46,449 bases of DNA from Legionellaceae bacterium UBA6148 (GCA_002423125.1 DIUW01000010.1:79178-125626); one strand, 5' to 3'; counted from the first letter of the stretch, positions 17,382 to 26,539 are shown. Notes: generated from the sequence alone by a model not told the origin. Translations and numbers: made by a program.

Positions 17382-19043
17382 ATGCTTGTTTCTTTACGTA
17401 TTGAAAATTTTGCGATTGTATCTGCACTTGAATTGGATTTTAATCAAGGGATGACGGCGTTTACCGGAGAAACGGGGGCAGGAAAGTCCATCATGATTGA
17501 TGCATTGATGCTTGCGCTCGGCGGTCGTGGTGAATCCTCGATGATTCGTGCGGGGGCGGATAAATGTGAGATTACCGCCTGTTTTCATATTGGAAGTGAT
17601 GATTTGCCGTTAGTCTGGCTGAATGAGCATGATATAACGTGCGAAAATGGGGATGTTTTTTTACGCCGAGTACTTTATCTCGAAGGTCGATCCAAATCTT
17701 ATATTAATGGCCAGCCATTTCCCCTACAAAAAGTAAAAGAATTCAGTGAAATGCTTGTAGATATTCACGGACAACATCAGCATCAAACGCTCTTAAATCA
17801 TCAAACTCACCGTAGCCAACTGGATCATTACGCGAATCATCAGTCATTGCTCGACAGTGTTCAGCAGTATCACAGACAATGCGTAAAAATAAAAAATGAT
17901 TTAGAGGCATTAGATGAACAGCAATCATCGATAGAACGTGTTGCATTATTACAATATCAAATTGAAGAACTCGATGGTTTAAAGCTATTGGACGGCGAAA
18001 TCCAGTCGTTGCATAAAGAGCATTTAATGCTGCATCATGCGCGAGATTATCTGGATCATTGCCAGCGTGTGGCGGATTTACTGAGTGAAGATGAGTCGTT
18101 TAATATTTCTCAAGCGATCCATCAAATTTTGCAGTCGTTGAGTGCATTGCCACAAGACAATACCTTGATAAAAAATACGGTGGATTTGATGAGCAATGCG
18201 TTGATTCAATGTGATGAAGCGCGTGATGAAATCAGTGGATTTAGTCGACAAATTCAACTGGATCCAGGGCGATTGCATGAGGTTGAGACTCGAATGAGCC
18301 TTTTGCATCAAGTTGCGCGAAAATATCATGTTGAAGCGGCTCAATTGCCTGAGAAGGCGGCTGCCTTAGCTAAAGAATTACAACAACTGCAACAAATGGA
18401 CACTGAAAAACAGCGGTTGCAAGAAGCTTATGAAGCATTAAAGCGTTCTTATGATAACGCTGCGTTGCAATTGCGTGACTCACGACAGCAGCACGCGATT
18501 CAATTAGCCAAAGAAATTAGCCATAACATTCAGCAATTGGGTATGCCGAAGGGGTATATTGAGGTGCGATTGAGTGCGCTTGATAAAATGCAGCCACATG
18601 GCATGGATAAAATTGAATATTATGTGTGTACAAACCCAGGTATGTTACCGGATACATTGAGTAAAGTTGCTTCTGGTGGCGAGTTGTCTCGATTGAGCCT
18701 TGCGATTCAAATGATTACTGCGCAACGTGGTGCAACGCCAACCTTGTTGTTTGATGAAGTTGATGTTGGAATTGGAGGTGCTACGGCGGCACTTGTCGGC
18801 CAAATGTTGCGAAAATTGGGTGAACGCCTGCAAATTTTCTGTGTAACCCATCAACCACAAGTTGCTTCTCATGCCCACCACCATTTTCTTGTTGAAAAAC
18901 AAATGAGTGATGCAGAAACTTTTTCACATGTGACACAACTCTCCGAATCCGAAAAAATAAATGAGATTGCCCGTATGTTGGGAGGGCTGACGATTACCGA
19001 GCAAACGCGATCACATGCACGTGAGCTGTTGGGAATGGTATGA
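17382..19043 (+). CDS. recN: DNA repair protein RecN
   Basis: SMC-like ATPase of double-strand break repair, 553 residues, the same length as E. coli RecN. The N-terminal lobe has LRIENFAIV and Walker A GETGAGKS (Lys35). A long coiled coil occupies about residues 150-350, and the C-terminal lobe carries the signature SGGELSRLSLA and Walker B LLFDEVDVGIGG. I chose the ATG at 17382 because GAGGGG ends 6 bases upstream; an ATG at 17376 abuts that site and a start at 17286 has no support. A candidate promoter (TGGGCA at 17281, TATACT at 17304) lies in the gap after higB. The stop overlaps the ansA start in ATGA. Confidence 0.96.
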   Translation: MLVSLRIENFAIVSALELDFNQGMTAFTGETGAGKSIMIDALMLALGGRGESSMIRAGADKCEITACFHIGSDDLPLVWLNEHDITCENGDVFLRRVLYLEGRSKSYINGQPFPLQKVKEFSEMLVDIHGQHQHQTLLNHQTHRSQLDHYANHQSLLDSVQQYHRQCVKIKNDLEALDEQQSSIERVALLQYQIEELDGLKLLDGEIQSLHKEHLMLHHARDYLDHCQRVADLLSEDESFNISQAIHQILQSLSALPQDNTLIKNTVDLMSNALIQCDEARDEISGFSRQIQLDPGRLHEVETRMSLLHQVARKYHVEAAQLPEKAAALAKELQQLQQMDTEKQRLQEAYEALKRSYDNAALQLRDSRQQHAIQLAKEISHNIQQLGMPKGYIEVRLSALDKMQPHGMDKIEYYVCTNPGMLPDTLSKVASGGELSRLSLAIQMITAQRGATPTLLFDEVDVGIGGATAALVGQMLRKLGERLQIFCVTHQPQVASHAHHHFLVEKQMSDAETFSHVTQLSESEKINEIARMLGGLTITEQTRSHARELLGMV

Positions 19044-20074
19044 AAAAACAAATACTGATTATTAATACCGGTGGGACCATTAGCAGCATTAAAACGCATC
19101 ATGGTTATGAGCCTTTGCCGGGCCACGTGGAGAAAGCCTTGGCTCAGATTCCGGCCATGACTCATGATGATATGCCTCACTATGCTATCAAAGAATATCA
19201 GCCATTATTAGACTCATCCAACATGACCGTACACGAGTGGAACCGTATTGCCGCGGATATTGCCGATGCGTACGATCATTATGATGGTTTTGTTATATTG
19301 CATGGGACCGATACCATGGCCTATACCGCATCCGCACTATCGTTTATGTTGGAAAATCTTGGTAAACCCGTTATTTTGACGGGATCACAAATTCCATTGT
19401 CGGAAGTACGTAATGATGCGGTAGACAACGTTGTCACGTCATTATGGATTTGTGCTCATCAACCGGTGCATGAAGTCTGTGTATACTTTAATCAACGCTT
19501 ATTGCGGGGTAATCGGACGAAGAAAATCAGTACGCAACAGTTCAACGCGTTTGACTCACCTAATTTCCCTCACCTTGCCTCAGTTGGCATTCATATTGTG
19601 ATTAACAAGCATTTGAGCTTGCCTCCATCGCAAAACGCATTCCGCTTACAAACGATCGAATCCCATTTTATTGCTAACTTTAGGTTGTTCCCAGGTTTTG
19701 CGAGTGATGTGCTTGCTTTTATGTTAAAGCAACCTCTAAAAGGCTTGGTGCTTGAAACATACGGTGCAGGAAATGCACAAAACAATGACCCTCGATTTCT
19801 AGCGCTATTGAAAGAAGCGTCTCAACAAGGGATCTTGATTATTAACTGCACACAATGCCAGCAGGGTTCGGTCGAAATGAATCAATATGCGACAGGATAT
19901 ACGCTTAAGCAAGCAGGATTATTAAATGGGCACGACATGACATCTGAAGCCGCTCATTGCAAATTACTATACCTGCTCAGTAAATACGACGACATGAAGC
20001 TGATTAAACAGAATATTGAAATCAGTTTATGCGGCGAATTGGGGAGCGTCTCTGAGGGTGCGTCACTTTTTTAA
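19040..20074 (+). CDS. ansA: Type I (cytoplasmic-type) L-asparaginase
   Basis: Hydrolyses L-asparagine to aspartate and ammonia. The 344 residues lack a signal peptide, which fits type I AnsA rather than the secreted type II enzyme. The first catalytic Thr is in INTGGTIS (Thr10) and the second triad in HGTDTM (Thr90-Asp91). LTGSQIPL and GLVLETYGAGN are also conserved family blocks. It overlaps the recN stop by 4 bases (ATGA), so translation is probably coupled, although a functional link with recN is not obvious. It converges on the amino-acid permease gene with 15 bases between the stops. Confidence 0.93.
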   Translation: MKKQILIINTGGTISSIKTHHGYEPLPGHVEKALAQIPAMTHDDMPHYAIKEYQPLLDSSNMTVHEWNRIAADIADAYDHYDGFVILHGTDTMAYTASALSFMLENLGKPVILTGSQIPLSEVRNDAVDNVVTSLWICAHQPVHEVCVYFNQRLLRGNRTKKISTQQFNAFDSPNFPHLASVGIHIVINKHLSLPPSQNAFRLQTIESHFIANFRLFPGFASDVLAFMLKQPLKGLVLETYGAGNAQNNDPRFLALLKEASQQGILIINCTQCQQGSVEMNQYATGYTLKQAGLLNGHDMTSEAAHCKLLYLLSKYDDMKLIKQNIEISLCGELGSVSEGASLF

Positions 20075-20089
20075 AGCCCTCGTGATTTC

Positions 20090-21577
20090 TCATGGACGAA
20101 CCCCATTGGAGTCTTGCGGTAATGTTGGAAAAATATCGGAAAATTGCAAGTGCTGATTTAATTTCATTTCTTCTTGATGGCATTTATCTAGCCCCATGCT
20201 TTTATAAATAATAATAGGAAGCACCAAGCTTGTAAGGCCGATAAAGAAGGCTATTTTATAGGTTACATCCTGATTAAGTAGCAAAAATAATAAACAAAAT
20301 GACATGAGTGCGATGGCAAGGATTGCGGTGTATGGCGATCCTGGTGTTTTATAGCGTAAATCAGCGGTTGTATAACCCGCTTTATACAACCGTTTTCGAA
20401 AATTGATCTGTGCCCAACACAATGAAATCCACGCTGTGGCGCCTGTAAATCCAGACACTAATAGGAGCGCAATGTATAACATGCTTTGACCAAACATATA
20501 GCCGGCAAGTAGCAGAACCCAAATGGCAATTAAGGTTGCAATACCTGAATTTTGTGGCACGGCATGGCGATTTAATTTGGCCAATGGTCGAGGAGCCATG
20601 CCGTTGCGGGCTAACGCATGAAGTGAACGCACAATACCGTATACGCCAGAATTAGAGCATGATAATGTCGCCGTTAGTGTCACAAAGCTTGCGGCAGCGC
20701 CTGCCCATTTTAGACCATAAAAACTTAAAGCATCAGCAAAAACCGAGTTTGCAAGCCCTGCTTTTTGCCATGGAAAAATTAATACCAAACAAAACACGGG
20801 CGCAATGTAAATAAGTAAAATACGCAGCGTGACGTTACGAATCGCGTTGGGAATCATCTGAGTTGGATCAACGGACTCTCCCGCAGCAAGTCCAATAATT
20901 TCGGATCCCTGATAATTGACGAGCAGTAGGACCATGGCCGTCAAAAAGGCCATTCCTCCATTTGGAAAAAGGCCGCCCTGATCAAGTATAAATCGGCCGC
21001 CGATGATGCCGGATGGTTGTGGGCCGTGAATGATGCCTAAGAAAATAAAAATAGCCAGTACGACAAAACTGCCTAAAGCCACGATTTTAATGAGTGCTAG
21101 CCAAAATTCAATTTCACCGAAGGTGCCCACTGCGGTGAGGTTTACGCCAGTAATTAATAATCCGAAACAGACCGCCCAGATATAACCATGGACGCCGGTA
21201 AAATGCTCCATAATAATGCCGCCAGCAACGCACTCTGCCGGAATATAGGCAACCCAGCTGATCCAGTAGGACCACCCTACACCGCAAGCTAATGAGGGTG
21301 AAATAAAATCGGCAGTGTAATTAATAAATGATCCTGAAATAGGAATAGCAACCGCGAGTTCACCCATGCAAATCATGGTTAAATATACAATCAGCCCGCC
21401 TAAAATATAGGCCAAAAAAACAGAAGGACCAACAAGATGGACAACCTCTCCGGTTCCTAAAAAGTAACCTGAACCAATCACACCGCCCAGGGCAATGAGC
21501 TGAATATGCCTGCTTTTTAAAGCGCGTCTAAATTCTCCGTTGTGAATCGGTCTGGTTGTTGTATTTTGTTTAGTCAC
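20090..21577 (-). CDS. APC-family amino-acid permease
   Basis: Amino acid transporter of the APC superfamily, AAT subfamily (LysP/AroP/GabP-like), 495 residues with about 12 membrane helices. The N-terminal block LKSRHIQLIALGGVIGSGYFLGTG is shortened in its key part to the signature GGVIGSGYF, followed by GELAVAIPISGSF and a later NYQGSEIIGLAAGE. The start is a GTG at 21577 with AGAGGA about 11 bases upstream. Substrate cannot be told from sequence; intracellular Legionellales rely heavily on imported amino acids. Its start region faces the Fur-box promoter of the MavN-like gene, so iron control of this gene is also possible. Confidence 0.88.
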   Translation of the reverse strand: MTKQNTTTRPIHNGEFRRALKSRHIQLIALGGVIGSGYFLGTGEVVHLVGPSVFLAYILGGLIVYLTMICMGELAVAIPISGSFINYTADFISPSLACGVGWSYWISWVAYIPAECVAGGIIMEHFTGVHGYIWAVCFGLLITGVNLTAVGTFGEIEFWLALIKIVALGSFVVLAIFIFLGIIHGPQPSGIIGGRFILDQGGLFPNGGMAFLTAMVLLLVNYQGSEIIGLAAGESVDPTQMIPNAIRNVTLRILLIYIAPVFCLVLIFPWQKAGLANSVFADALSFYGLKWAGAAASFVTLTATLSCSNSGVYGIVRSLHALARNGMAPRPLAKLNRHAVPQNSGIATLIAIWVLLLAGYMFGQSMLYIALLLVSGFTGATAWISLCWAQINFRKRLYKAGYTTADLRYKTPGSPYTAILAIALMSFCLLFLLLNQDVTYKIAFFIGLTSLVLPIIIYKSMGLDKCHQEEMKLNQHLQFSDIFPTLPQDSNGVRP

Positions 21578-21650
21578 TGGGTCGTTTTCCTCTCATAATT
21601 CAGTTCATGGTAAATTAAGTTTATACTGCGCGAAGTATAGCCAAAGGCTA

Positions 21651-21679
21651 TTGATAATCATTTTCATTTAAAGTACTAT
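21651..21679 (+). promoter_or_regulatory. Fur box overlapping a sigma70 promoter
   Basis: TGATAATCATTTTCA at 21652-21666 matches the 7-1-7 Fur consensus TGATAATnATTATCA at all but one position. It overlaps the -35 box and spacer of a promoter TTGATA (21651-21656), 17 bp, TACTAT (21674-21679) that points into the MavN-like gene, starting 31 bases before its ATG. Iron-loaded Fur bound here would block RNA polymerase, so the downstream gene is predicted to be induced by iron starvation. A minus-strand TATACT at 21639-21634 means the permease promoter could also be affected. Confidence 0.75.
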
Positions 21680-21709
21680 GTGCTTAAGTTTACCCACTAT
21701 CCGCTTTAA

Positions 21710-23680
21710 ATGAAACTACCAAAAATTAAACTAAAAAAGGCCCCTTACTACCTGACGCTTGGCTTACTTACTTCGGGTGCCAGCGTGATTCTTGGTTTTT
21801 TAAGTTTCGGCGGTATGCTTGCGTTGTCGTCCGTTCTTCCGTTCGTTCTGCCCGCTCTTCCTTTAGCCGTTGCTGCATTCGCGCTTTCGGTTGGTTATGA
21901 AGGCGAGATTTATTTACAGAACATCAAAGGCGCATTGAACAAATTATTTAAACACAATTACATGAAACGGCGTTTGGCGAATGAGTACCTATTAGCTTTT
22001 TTTACAGACAGTAATTTTGACATAAATTTAGCGGATTGTCCCCAATTTTTCAAAGATTATGCTGCCCAATGTAGATTGCTCATCCAATTTGAGAATAAAA
22101 CGTTAAATAAAGAGGGGGCTAAACGTAAAAAACAGGAAGAAAAAAAGCTGAATGATATGGAAAAATGGTTTGCTCGCCAATTAATTAGCGAGAATGAACG
22201 TCATGGCTTAGCGGGTGATGACTACCGGAAAGAACTACAAAGTTGGTTGATGAGCCCCCCAGCTCAACTAGTCGGGTTGAGACAATCTGTAGCAATATCG
22301 CGTTTTCAAGCGTGGGAAACAAAATTTAAATTCTTTAAACTTTTCAGTTCGTTGTCGGCGCTATTTATGGGGCTTGGTACGACGTATCTGCTCGGTGAGG
22401 CAATCGGTGCCATTCCTTGGATGCTTTCAGCAGCCACTTTACCCTTCCTCATTGTGCCAATGTCGGTGATTGCAGGACTTGCCTATGGGTTACTGACTTA
22501 CAATGCAATCACCGACATGCTAACGAATAATAAAATACGTACCATGTATCTTAAACTTAAAGAAAATTTGAGTCGAGATAACTGGACTTGGCACGACGTG
22601 ACTATGGCCGCAACGGGTATTGCGTTGGGAGGACTTGCCATCTTGTTGACTGCTTGCACGGCAGGGACATGGTGGACCATAGCAAAAAATACAAAGCCAT
22701 TATTCACGTGGATGGGGAAGTTACCTAACGTTGTTATGGGCATTATTAACCCGGCGATTACAGGGATTTCCGCGCTTGTGTTTAACATGCAAAATTCAGC
22801 TGAGTCATTGGAGATTATCGCCGAGAGTACTGAACCGGCATTAACGGGGCACGATCAGCCAAGTTTTCTTCAGCGCTTAAACGATGCATTTGTTCGTCTC
22901 AATGAAAAAGAAAGCCCGCTGCAAATCATCAATCCATTTCGTTTGTTCTTAAAACTGACCATTGCGCCATTACGAGTACTGTTATTTTTAGGCCATCTTA
23001 TCAGTATTGGTTTAACCGCAGATAGAATGCCAGGTGTACCCGAGATCGTCTCGGCGCTGCTGGGGATTGTGAGTGAAGGGTTTGAAGATTTTCATTATTT
23101 TGTTGGACATGGTCATGGTGGTTGTGAACATCATCATGAGATCTCTTTAAAATTATTTATAAAAAAACGTTTGAGTCTCGATCATAGTCATAATCATGAT
23201 GCGGATTTACCGACGAGGATTCTTCTATTGATTTTTAGTCCCATTTATCGACTTGCAGCTTTGTGGGATTGGGGGTTTAGTCGCGAGCCAGTGACGTTTG
23301 AACGAGCGTTGGATAAGCAATATGGGGTTTCGCCAAAAGAACAAGAGGAGTCGGTTGATTTAAGTCAACAACCCCAGCCTTCTGCAAAGTGGCAAGTAGA
23401 GCATGCTGTTTATCGAATTGAGCGACACAAAGAGAAGCAATTGAGTGGTGTGTTGATTAATAAGGGTTTGGCTCATAAGAAAAAAGAGGCATTAACCGTA
23501 TTACAAGATAAATTACTTGATTCCATCAATACGGCTGACTCTGCGTCTGTTCAGAATTGTATTATGTCCGAATCCCTTGAACTGTATAATCAACATCGCT
23601 TTTTTTGCAGTGTTGATCGCAGTGAGACGAATACATCGCAATTTTTAAATGAACTACCTGCACGGGTCTGTATGATATAG
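21710..23680 (+). CDS. mavN: MavN/IroT-like vacuolar iron transporter, candidate Dot/Icm effector
   Basis: A 656-residue polytopic protein with about eight hydrophobic segments (roughly 13-60, 205-260, 290-315, 335-355 and 405-430). A charged region follows the first pair, and a His-rich stretch lies near the C-terminal third: HGHGG at 467-471, CEHHHE at 472-477 and DHSHNHD at 491-497. Size, topology, metal-ligand-rich loops and a Fur-box promoter all match MavN/IroT, the Legionella effector placed in the vacuole membrane to obtain iron and widely conserved in Legionellales. The assignment is from memory of the family, not an alignment. The ATG at 21710 directly follows an in-frame stop, and no good ribosome binding site is seen. 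The C-terminus is hydrophobic, as many Dot/Icm substrates are. Alternative: another metal-related membrane protein. Confidence 0.65.
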   Translation: MKLPKIKLKKAPYYLTLGLLTSGASVILGFLSFGGMLALSSVLPFVLPALPLAVAAFALSVGYEGEIYLQNIKGALNKLFKHNYMKRRLANEYLLAFFTDSNFDINLADCPQFFKDYAAQCRLLIQFENKTLNKEGAKRKKQEEKKLNDMEKWFARQLISENERHGLAGDDYRKELQSWLMSPPAQLVGLRQSVAISRFQAWETKFKFFKLFSSLSALFMGLGTTYLLGEAIGAIPWMLSAATLPFLIVPMSVIAGLAYGLLTYNAITDMLTNNKIRTMYLKLKENLSRDNWTWHDVTMAATGIALGGLAILLTACTAGTWWTIAKNTKPLFTWMGKLPNVVMGIINPAITGISALVFNMQNSAESLEIIAESTEPALTGHDQPSFLQRLNDAFVRLNEKESPLQIINPFRLFLKLTIAPLRVLLFLGHLISIGLTADRMPGVPEIVSALLGIVSEGFEDFHYFVGHGHGGCEHHHEISLKLFIKKRLSLDHSHNHDADLPTRILLLIFSPIYRLAALWDWGFSREPVTFERALDKQYGVSPKEQEESVDLSQQPQPSAKWQVEHAVYRIERHKEKQLSGVLINKGLAHKKKEALTVLQDKLLDSINTADSASVQNCIMSESLELYNQHRFFCSVDRSETNTSQFLNELPARVCMI

Positions 23681-23718
23681 GGTAAAACAAATCTTTAAGA
23701 GCGTTGCTTTACCCTGTA
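23676..23718 (+). terminator. Stem-loop between the MavN-like gene and psd
   Basis: AGGGTAAA (23679-23686) pairs with TTTACCCT (23708-23715), and flanking bases extend the stem by about three pairs. The left arm overlaps the stop of the MavN-like gene. There is no T-run after it, so it is a weak terminator candidate or RNA-stability element separating an iron-regulated gene from psd. Confidence 0.35.
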
Positions 23719-23753
23719 TGATGCACACACCGTTTGATTGACCCGTGTGCGAC

Positions 23754-24608
23754 ATGTTTTCTGATTACTTAAAAATAATTCCACATTATCTTCTTCCTAA
23801 AAAAGCGCTTACTGCATTTGCAGGCGTATTGGCAGAAGTCGAGACTCCCCGCATTAAAAATTATTTAATTCGAGATTTTATACATAAATATGATGTCGAT
23901 ATGAGTGAAGCTCGTGAAGAAAATCCCGAAAATTACAGATGTTTTAACGATTTTTTTATACGTGAAATAAAGCCCAGTTGCCGTCCAATGGCAAAAGCAG
24001 ATTTGATATCACCCGTCGATGGGCGTGTGAGTGAAATAGGTGAGATTCGATCGGGGATGGTCTTGCAGGCGAAAAAACGCGATTACTCGGTGGAAGACCT
24101 ATTGGCCTGTGATAAAAAATTAAGTGCGCAATTTGATAATGGTCATTTTGCGACCTTGTATTTATCACCGAAGGACTATCATCGTGTGCATATGCCCTTG
24201 CGAGGAACATTGACTCAAATGATCCTCGTTCCAGGGAAATTATTTTCTGTACAACCCCTCACGACGCGCGTCGTCCCCCAACTATTTGCTCGTAATGAGC
24301 GGTTGGCTGTATTTTTTAATACCCCGATGGGTGTGATGGCCATGGTGATGGTTGGAGCGACTATCGTCGGTTCGATTGGAACCAGTTGGAGTGGTGATGT
24401 GTTGCGCAGTGGTGAAGTGCAACACATCGATTATAGCCAGAATTTGGTCCAACCGATCGTGTTACAACAGGGGGCCGAGATGGGATATTTTAAATTAGGC
24501 TCCACCGTCATTCTATTATTCTCCAAAGGTGTGCGAATGCAATGGGAGTCGACTTTGCGGGCTGGAGAGGTTGTTCGGCTAGGCCAAGCGATTGGACAAT
24601 TTATTTAA
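23754..24608 (+). CDS. psd: Phosphatidylserine decarboxylase proenzyme
   Basis: Converts phosphatidylserine to phosphatidylethanolamine in the inner membrane. The proenzyme cleaves itself at LGST (Ser250 in the 284-residue form) to give a pyruvoyl-bearing alpha chain of 35 residues. Other family blocks seen are FNDFFIRE, SPVDGRVSEIG, LSPKDYHRVHMP and FSVQPLTT. I prefer the ATG at 23754 because MFSDYLKIIPHYLLPK aligns with the E. coli N-terminus; a GTG at 23745 would add three residues. No strong ribosome binding site is visible. The gene sits between two effector-like membrane-protein genes, but is itself ordinary housekeeping. Confidence 0.96.
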   Translation: MFSDYLKIIPHYLLPKKALTAFAGVLAEVETPRIKNYLIRDFIHKYDVDMSEAREENPENYRCFNDFFIREIKPSCRPMAKADLISPVDGRVSEIGEIRSGMVLQAKKRDYSVEDLLACDKKLSAQFDNGHFATLYLSPKDYHRVHMPLRGTLTQMILVPGKLFSVQPLTTRVVPQLFARNERLAVFFNTPMGVMAMVMVGATIVGSIGTSWSGDVLRSGEVQHIDYSQNLVQPIVLQQGAEMGYFKLGSTVILLFSKGVRMQWESTLRAGEVVRLGQAIGQFI

Positions 24609-24633
24609 TGCTATACTTTACTCATTGGAGTCT

Positions 24634-24673
24634 GGACAACGCTGCATGCAAAAAGACGCATGCAGCGTTGTCC
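24634..24673. terminator. Perfect 16-bp inverted repeat after psd
   Basis: GGACAACGCTGCATGC (24634-24649) and its exact complement (24658-24673) enclose an 8-nt loop. This is the strongest hairpin in the window and lies 25 bases after the psd stop. No T-run follows, so it may be a terminator, a transcript-stabilising element or a short mobile palindrome. Confidence 0.5.
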
Positions 24674-24691
24674 AAATAAATGAGCACCTAA

Positions 24692-24741
24692 TTAATTAGG
24701 GGTTTGAGTTTTCTAGATGATTATCTCAAAACCCTAATTAA
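24692..24741. repeat. Second inverted repeat upstream of the 376-aa gene
   Basis: TTAATTAGGGGTTTGAG (24692-24708) pairs with CTCAAAACCCTAATTAA (24725-24741) with one mismatch in 17 and a 16-nt loop. It begins 18 bases after the previous palindrome and ends 68 bases before the next start codon. It could be a terminator or an operator for a dimeric regulator. The two palindromes differ in sequence. Confidence 0.5.
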
Positions 24742-24809
24742 CTCTTAAGTTATCTTGATAGGATAGAAGGTGGTGTGTTTTATTTGAAGATCGAACGTGC
24801 GAGGTGCTC

Positions 24810-25940
24810 ATGATAGAGGGCAAGGCTTTAACAAAACAGCAAATGATGTTGCTGCGTTTTGAAAATACAATTGCACTTGTTGATGCTGATATTCGTGGCG
24901 TTCAGCCCCTAGATTACAGCAAGTTACTATTCGAGGTGAAATCGAGATTGGGCGAGGCTAAGTTCACGGAGTTGTTTTCATCATTTCATGATGATTTAGA
25001 GGGCTTAGATAAAGTATCTGCCGCAATCGATGTCCCCGGGCTTCAAATAGTAGGGGATATTTTTTCTTTTTTAGCGAATATGCTTCGCTTGATTGGTTTT
25101 CGTCGTACGGGTAAGCCACTTACGACGGGTGAAAAAATAATAACCGGCCTATGTCTTGGATCAATTATTTTAACCGTGGCCTCGCTTGTCTTTGGGTTAG
25201 GAGTTGCAGGCATTGGTCTCGCTACCCTTGGTTTTGTGATCGCAGGGATAACCATCAGTAGAGCCGTCATTTCTTTGGTTAAATTCATCCATATCGTTCG
25301 TGAAAAAGACAACGAATTAAAAAACAGAGAACAAGTAGCCTGTCACTCAAAAGAAGTGGTTTCACAACGAATTGCTGCAATCAAAGCATCGCATTCTGAG
25401 ATTGAAGCGGAGAACCTCCAGGCATTAAGGCGTGCGGTGGATGAGTATGTTGCTGATGGTCATATCATTTATAAGCTTCGTGCTGAAATGGAGCACCGAC
25501 ACACTAAAATGACGAATCGAATTAATCTCGCAACGAAGGGATTGGTCATCACTGGTGCTATCCTTCTGCTCTTTGCGCCATTCGTTGGTGCCATTATGAT
25601 AGGGTCAGCCGGTTTAATTGCAACGGGAACAGTGATTGCCAGTTGGATTCATCGGCGCCATGAATTGAGCAACCATGCAGTAGAGGAGACTAAGGCCGCC
25701 GCTGGTGATCCGCCGTTACAAGAGACCTATCCAATAATGGATAGTACGGCAATGGAGATAATTGAGCTCAGTTTACATGCCTCATCTGAAAAACCGAGTG
25801 AGGCCGAGCAATTAGAATTAGGCGACTCCCCCCCTTTGCCTCATTCCAAGGATTCGGATCATGTTGCCTATTCAAAAGAAAGCAATATCCATGAAGAAAA
25901 ACAGGCACATACCGATGAAATAAAACCTAAAATTCTTTAG
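24810..25940 (+). CDS. Effector-like membrane protein, unknown function
   Basis: A 376-residue protein I do not recognise. It has a soluble N-terminal 75 residues, a first hydrophobic hairpin (about 115-160), a charged helical segment likely to form a coiled coil (about 165-240) and a second hydrophobic hairpin (about 245-285). The polar, acidic tail of roughly 90 residues ends NIHEEKQAHTDEIKPKIL. Two membrane hairpins around a coiled coil, plus an E-rich C-terminus with a hydrophobic last residue, are common in Dot/Icm effectors targeted to host membranes. The ATG at 24810 has GAGGTG just upstream. It overlaps the convergent lipoprotein gene by 4 bases. Effector status is an inference. Confidence 0.6.
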   Translation: MIEGKALTKQQMMLLRFENTIALVDADIRGVQPLDYSKLLFEVKSRLGEAKFTELFSSFHDDLEGLDKVSAAIDVPGLQIVGDIFSFLANMLRLIGFRRTGKPLTTGEKIITGLCLGSIILTVASLVFGLGVAGIGLATLGFVIAGITISRAVISLVKFIHIVREKDNELKNREQVACHSKEVVSQRIAAIKASHSEIEAENLQALRRAVDEYVADGHIIYKLRAEMEHRHTKMTNRINLATKGLVITGAILLLFAPFVGAIMIGSAGLIATGTVIASWIHRRHELSNHAVEETKAAAGDPPLQETYPIMDSTAMEIIELSLHASSEKPSEAEQLELGDSPPLPHSKDSDHVAYSKESNIHEEKQAHTDEIKPKIL

Positions 25941-26539
25941 TGAGGAGTACCCACCTTGGCAACACGGCTCATGACGAACTGTGAGATGTCCTTTGTTAGC
26001 TGAAATGTTGCTTGATTTGCCGCAATGACTCCGCCGTAGGGTGTATCTTGTGGGCATGTAATGTCTTGGATGAATGTTTTAGAGGCGACAATTTGATTAT
26101 TCTCCACTTGTGTGAGTACGGCTTTCACTTTTAATACCAACACACTTGGTTTTTTGATGAAATTTTGTTGCAACTCAAGGAGCTGAGTATCCAGTCGATA
26201 CGTTGTTTTACTGAAATAAGATCCCGATCCTACCGCAGAAAAATAACGATTGCTTTGTAGGCTTTGAATCAAAAGAGAGTACAACATGTTGGCTGGAGGG
26301 CTAATCCAGTTGTTTTTCGTATAACTGTTGAGTGTAAATGGTTGAGTCGAGTATCGCATTTGGTTGGTTTCATAACCATCGAGCGCAGCAGTTGGAGTAA
26401 TCAGTAAGGTTGTTGATGACGTGTGGGCGACTTTGCTGGAGCTATACGACGTTAATTTATAACGGTTTACGATAGGGCTTTTAATGGCACTACACGCCGT
26501 TAATAGAATGAGTGATGCAATGAGTCCGATTGTTTTCAT
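25937..26539 (-). CDS. ABC-transport auxiliary lipoprotein (PqiC-like)
   Basis: Predicted outer-membrane lipoprotein of the ABC-type transport auxiliary family (PqiC/PF03886-like), 200 residues. The lipobox LTAC places the lipidated Cys at residue 16. The mature part has the family pattern: RYKLTSY near the start, a PTAALDGYETNQMRYS strand and a C-terminal helix (TFQLTKDISQFVMSRV). It is the last gene of an MCE operon, two bases after the MCE stop, and should act at the outer-membrane end of a lipid-transport bridge. It overlaps the convergent effector-like gene by 4 bases at the stops. Confidence 0.85.
   Translation of the reverse strand: MKTIGLIASLILLTACSAIKSPIVNRYKLTSYSSSKVAHTSSTTLLITPTAALDGYETNQMRYSTQPFTLNSYTKNNWISPPANMLYSLLIQSLQSNRYFSAVGSGSYFSKTTYRLDTQLLELQQNFIKKPSVLVLKVKAVLTQVENNQIVASKTFIQDITCPQDTPYGGVIAANQATFQLTKDISQFVMSRVAKVGTPH

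Noticed and set aside
24634..24741. CRISPR-like array
   Set aside because: The repeats are two different palindromes, not direct repeats with spacers; no cas gene is in the window.
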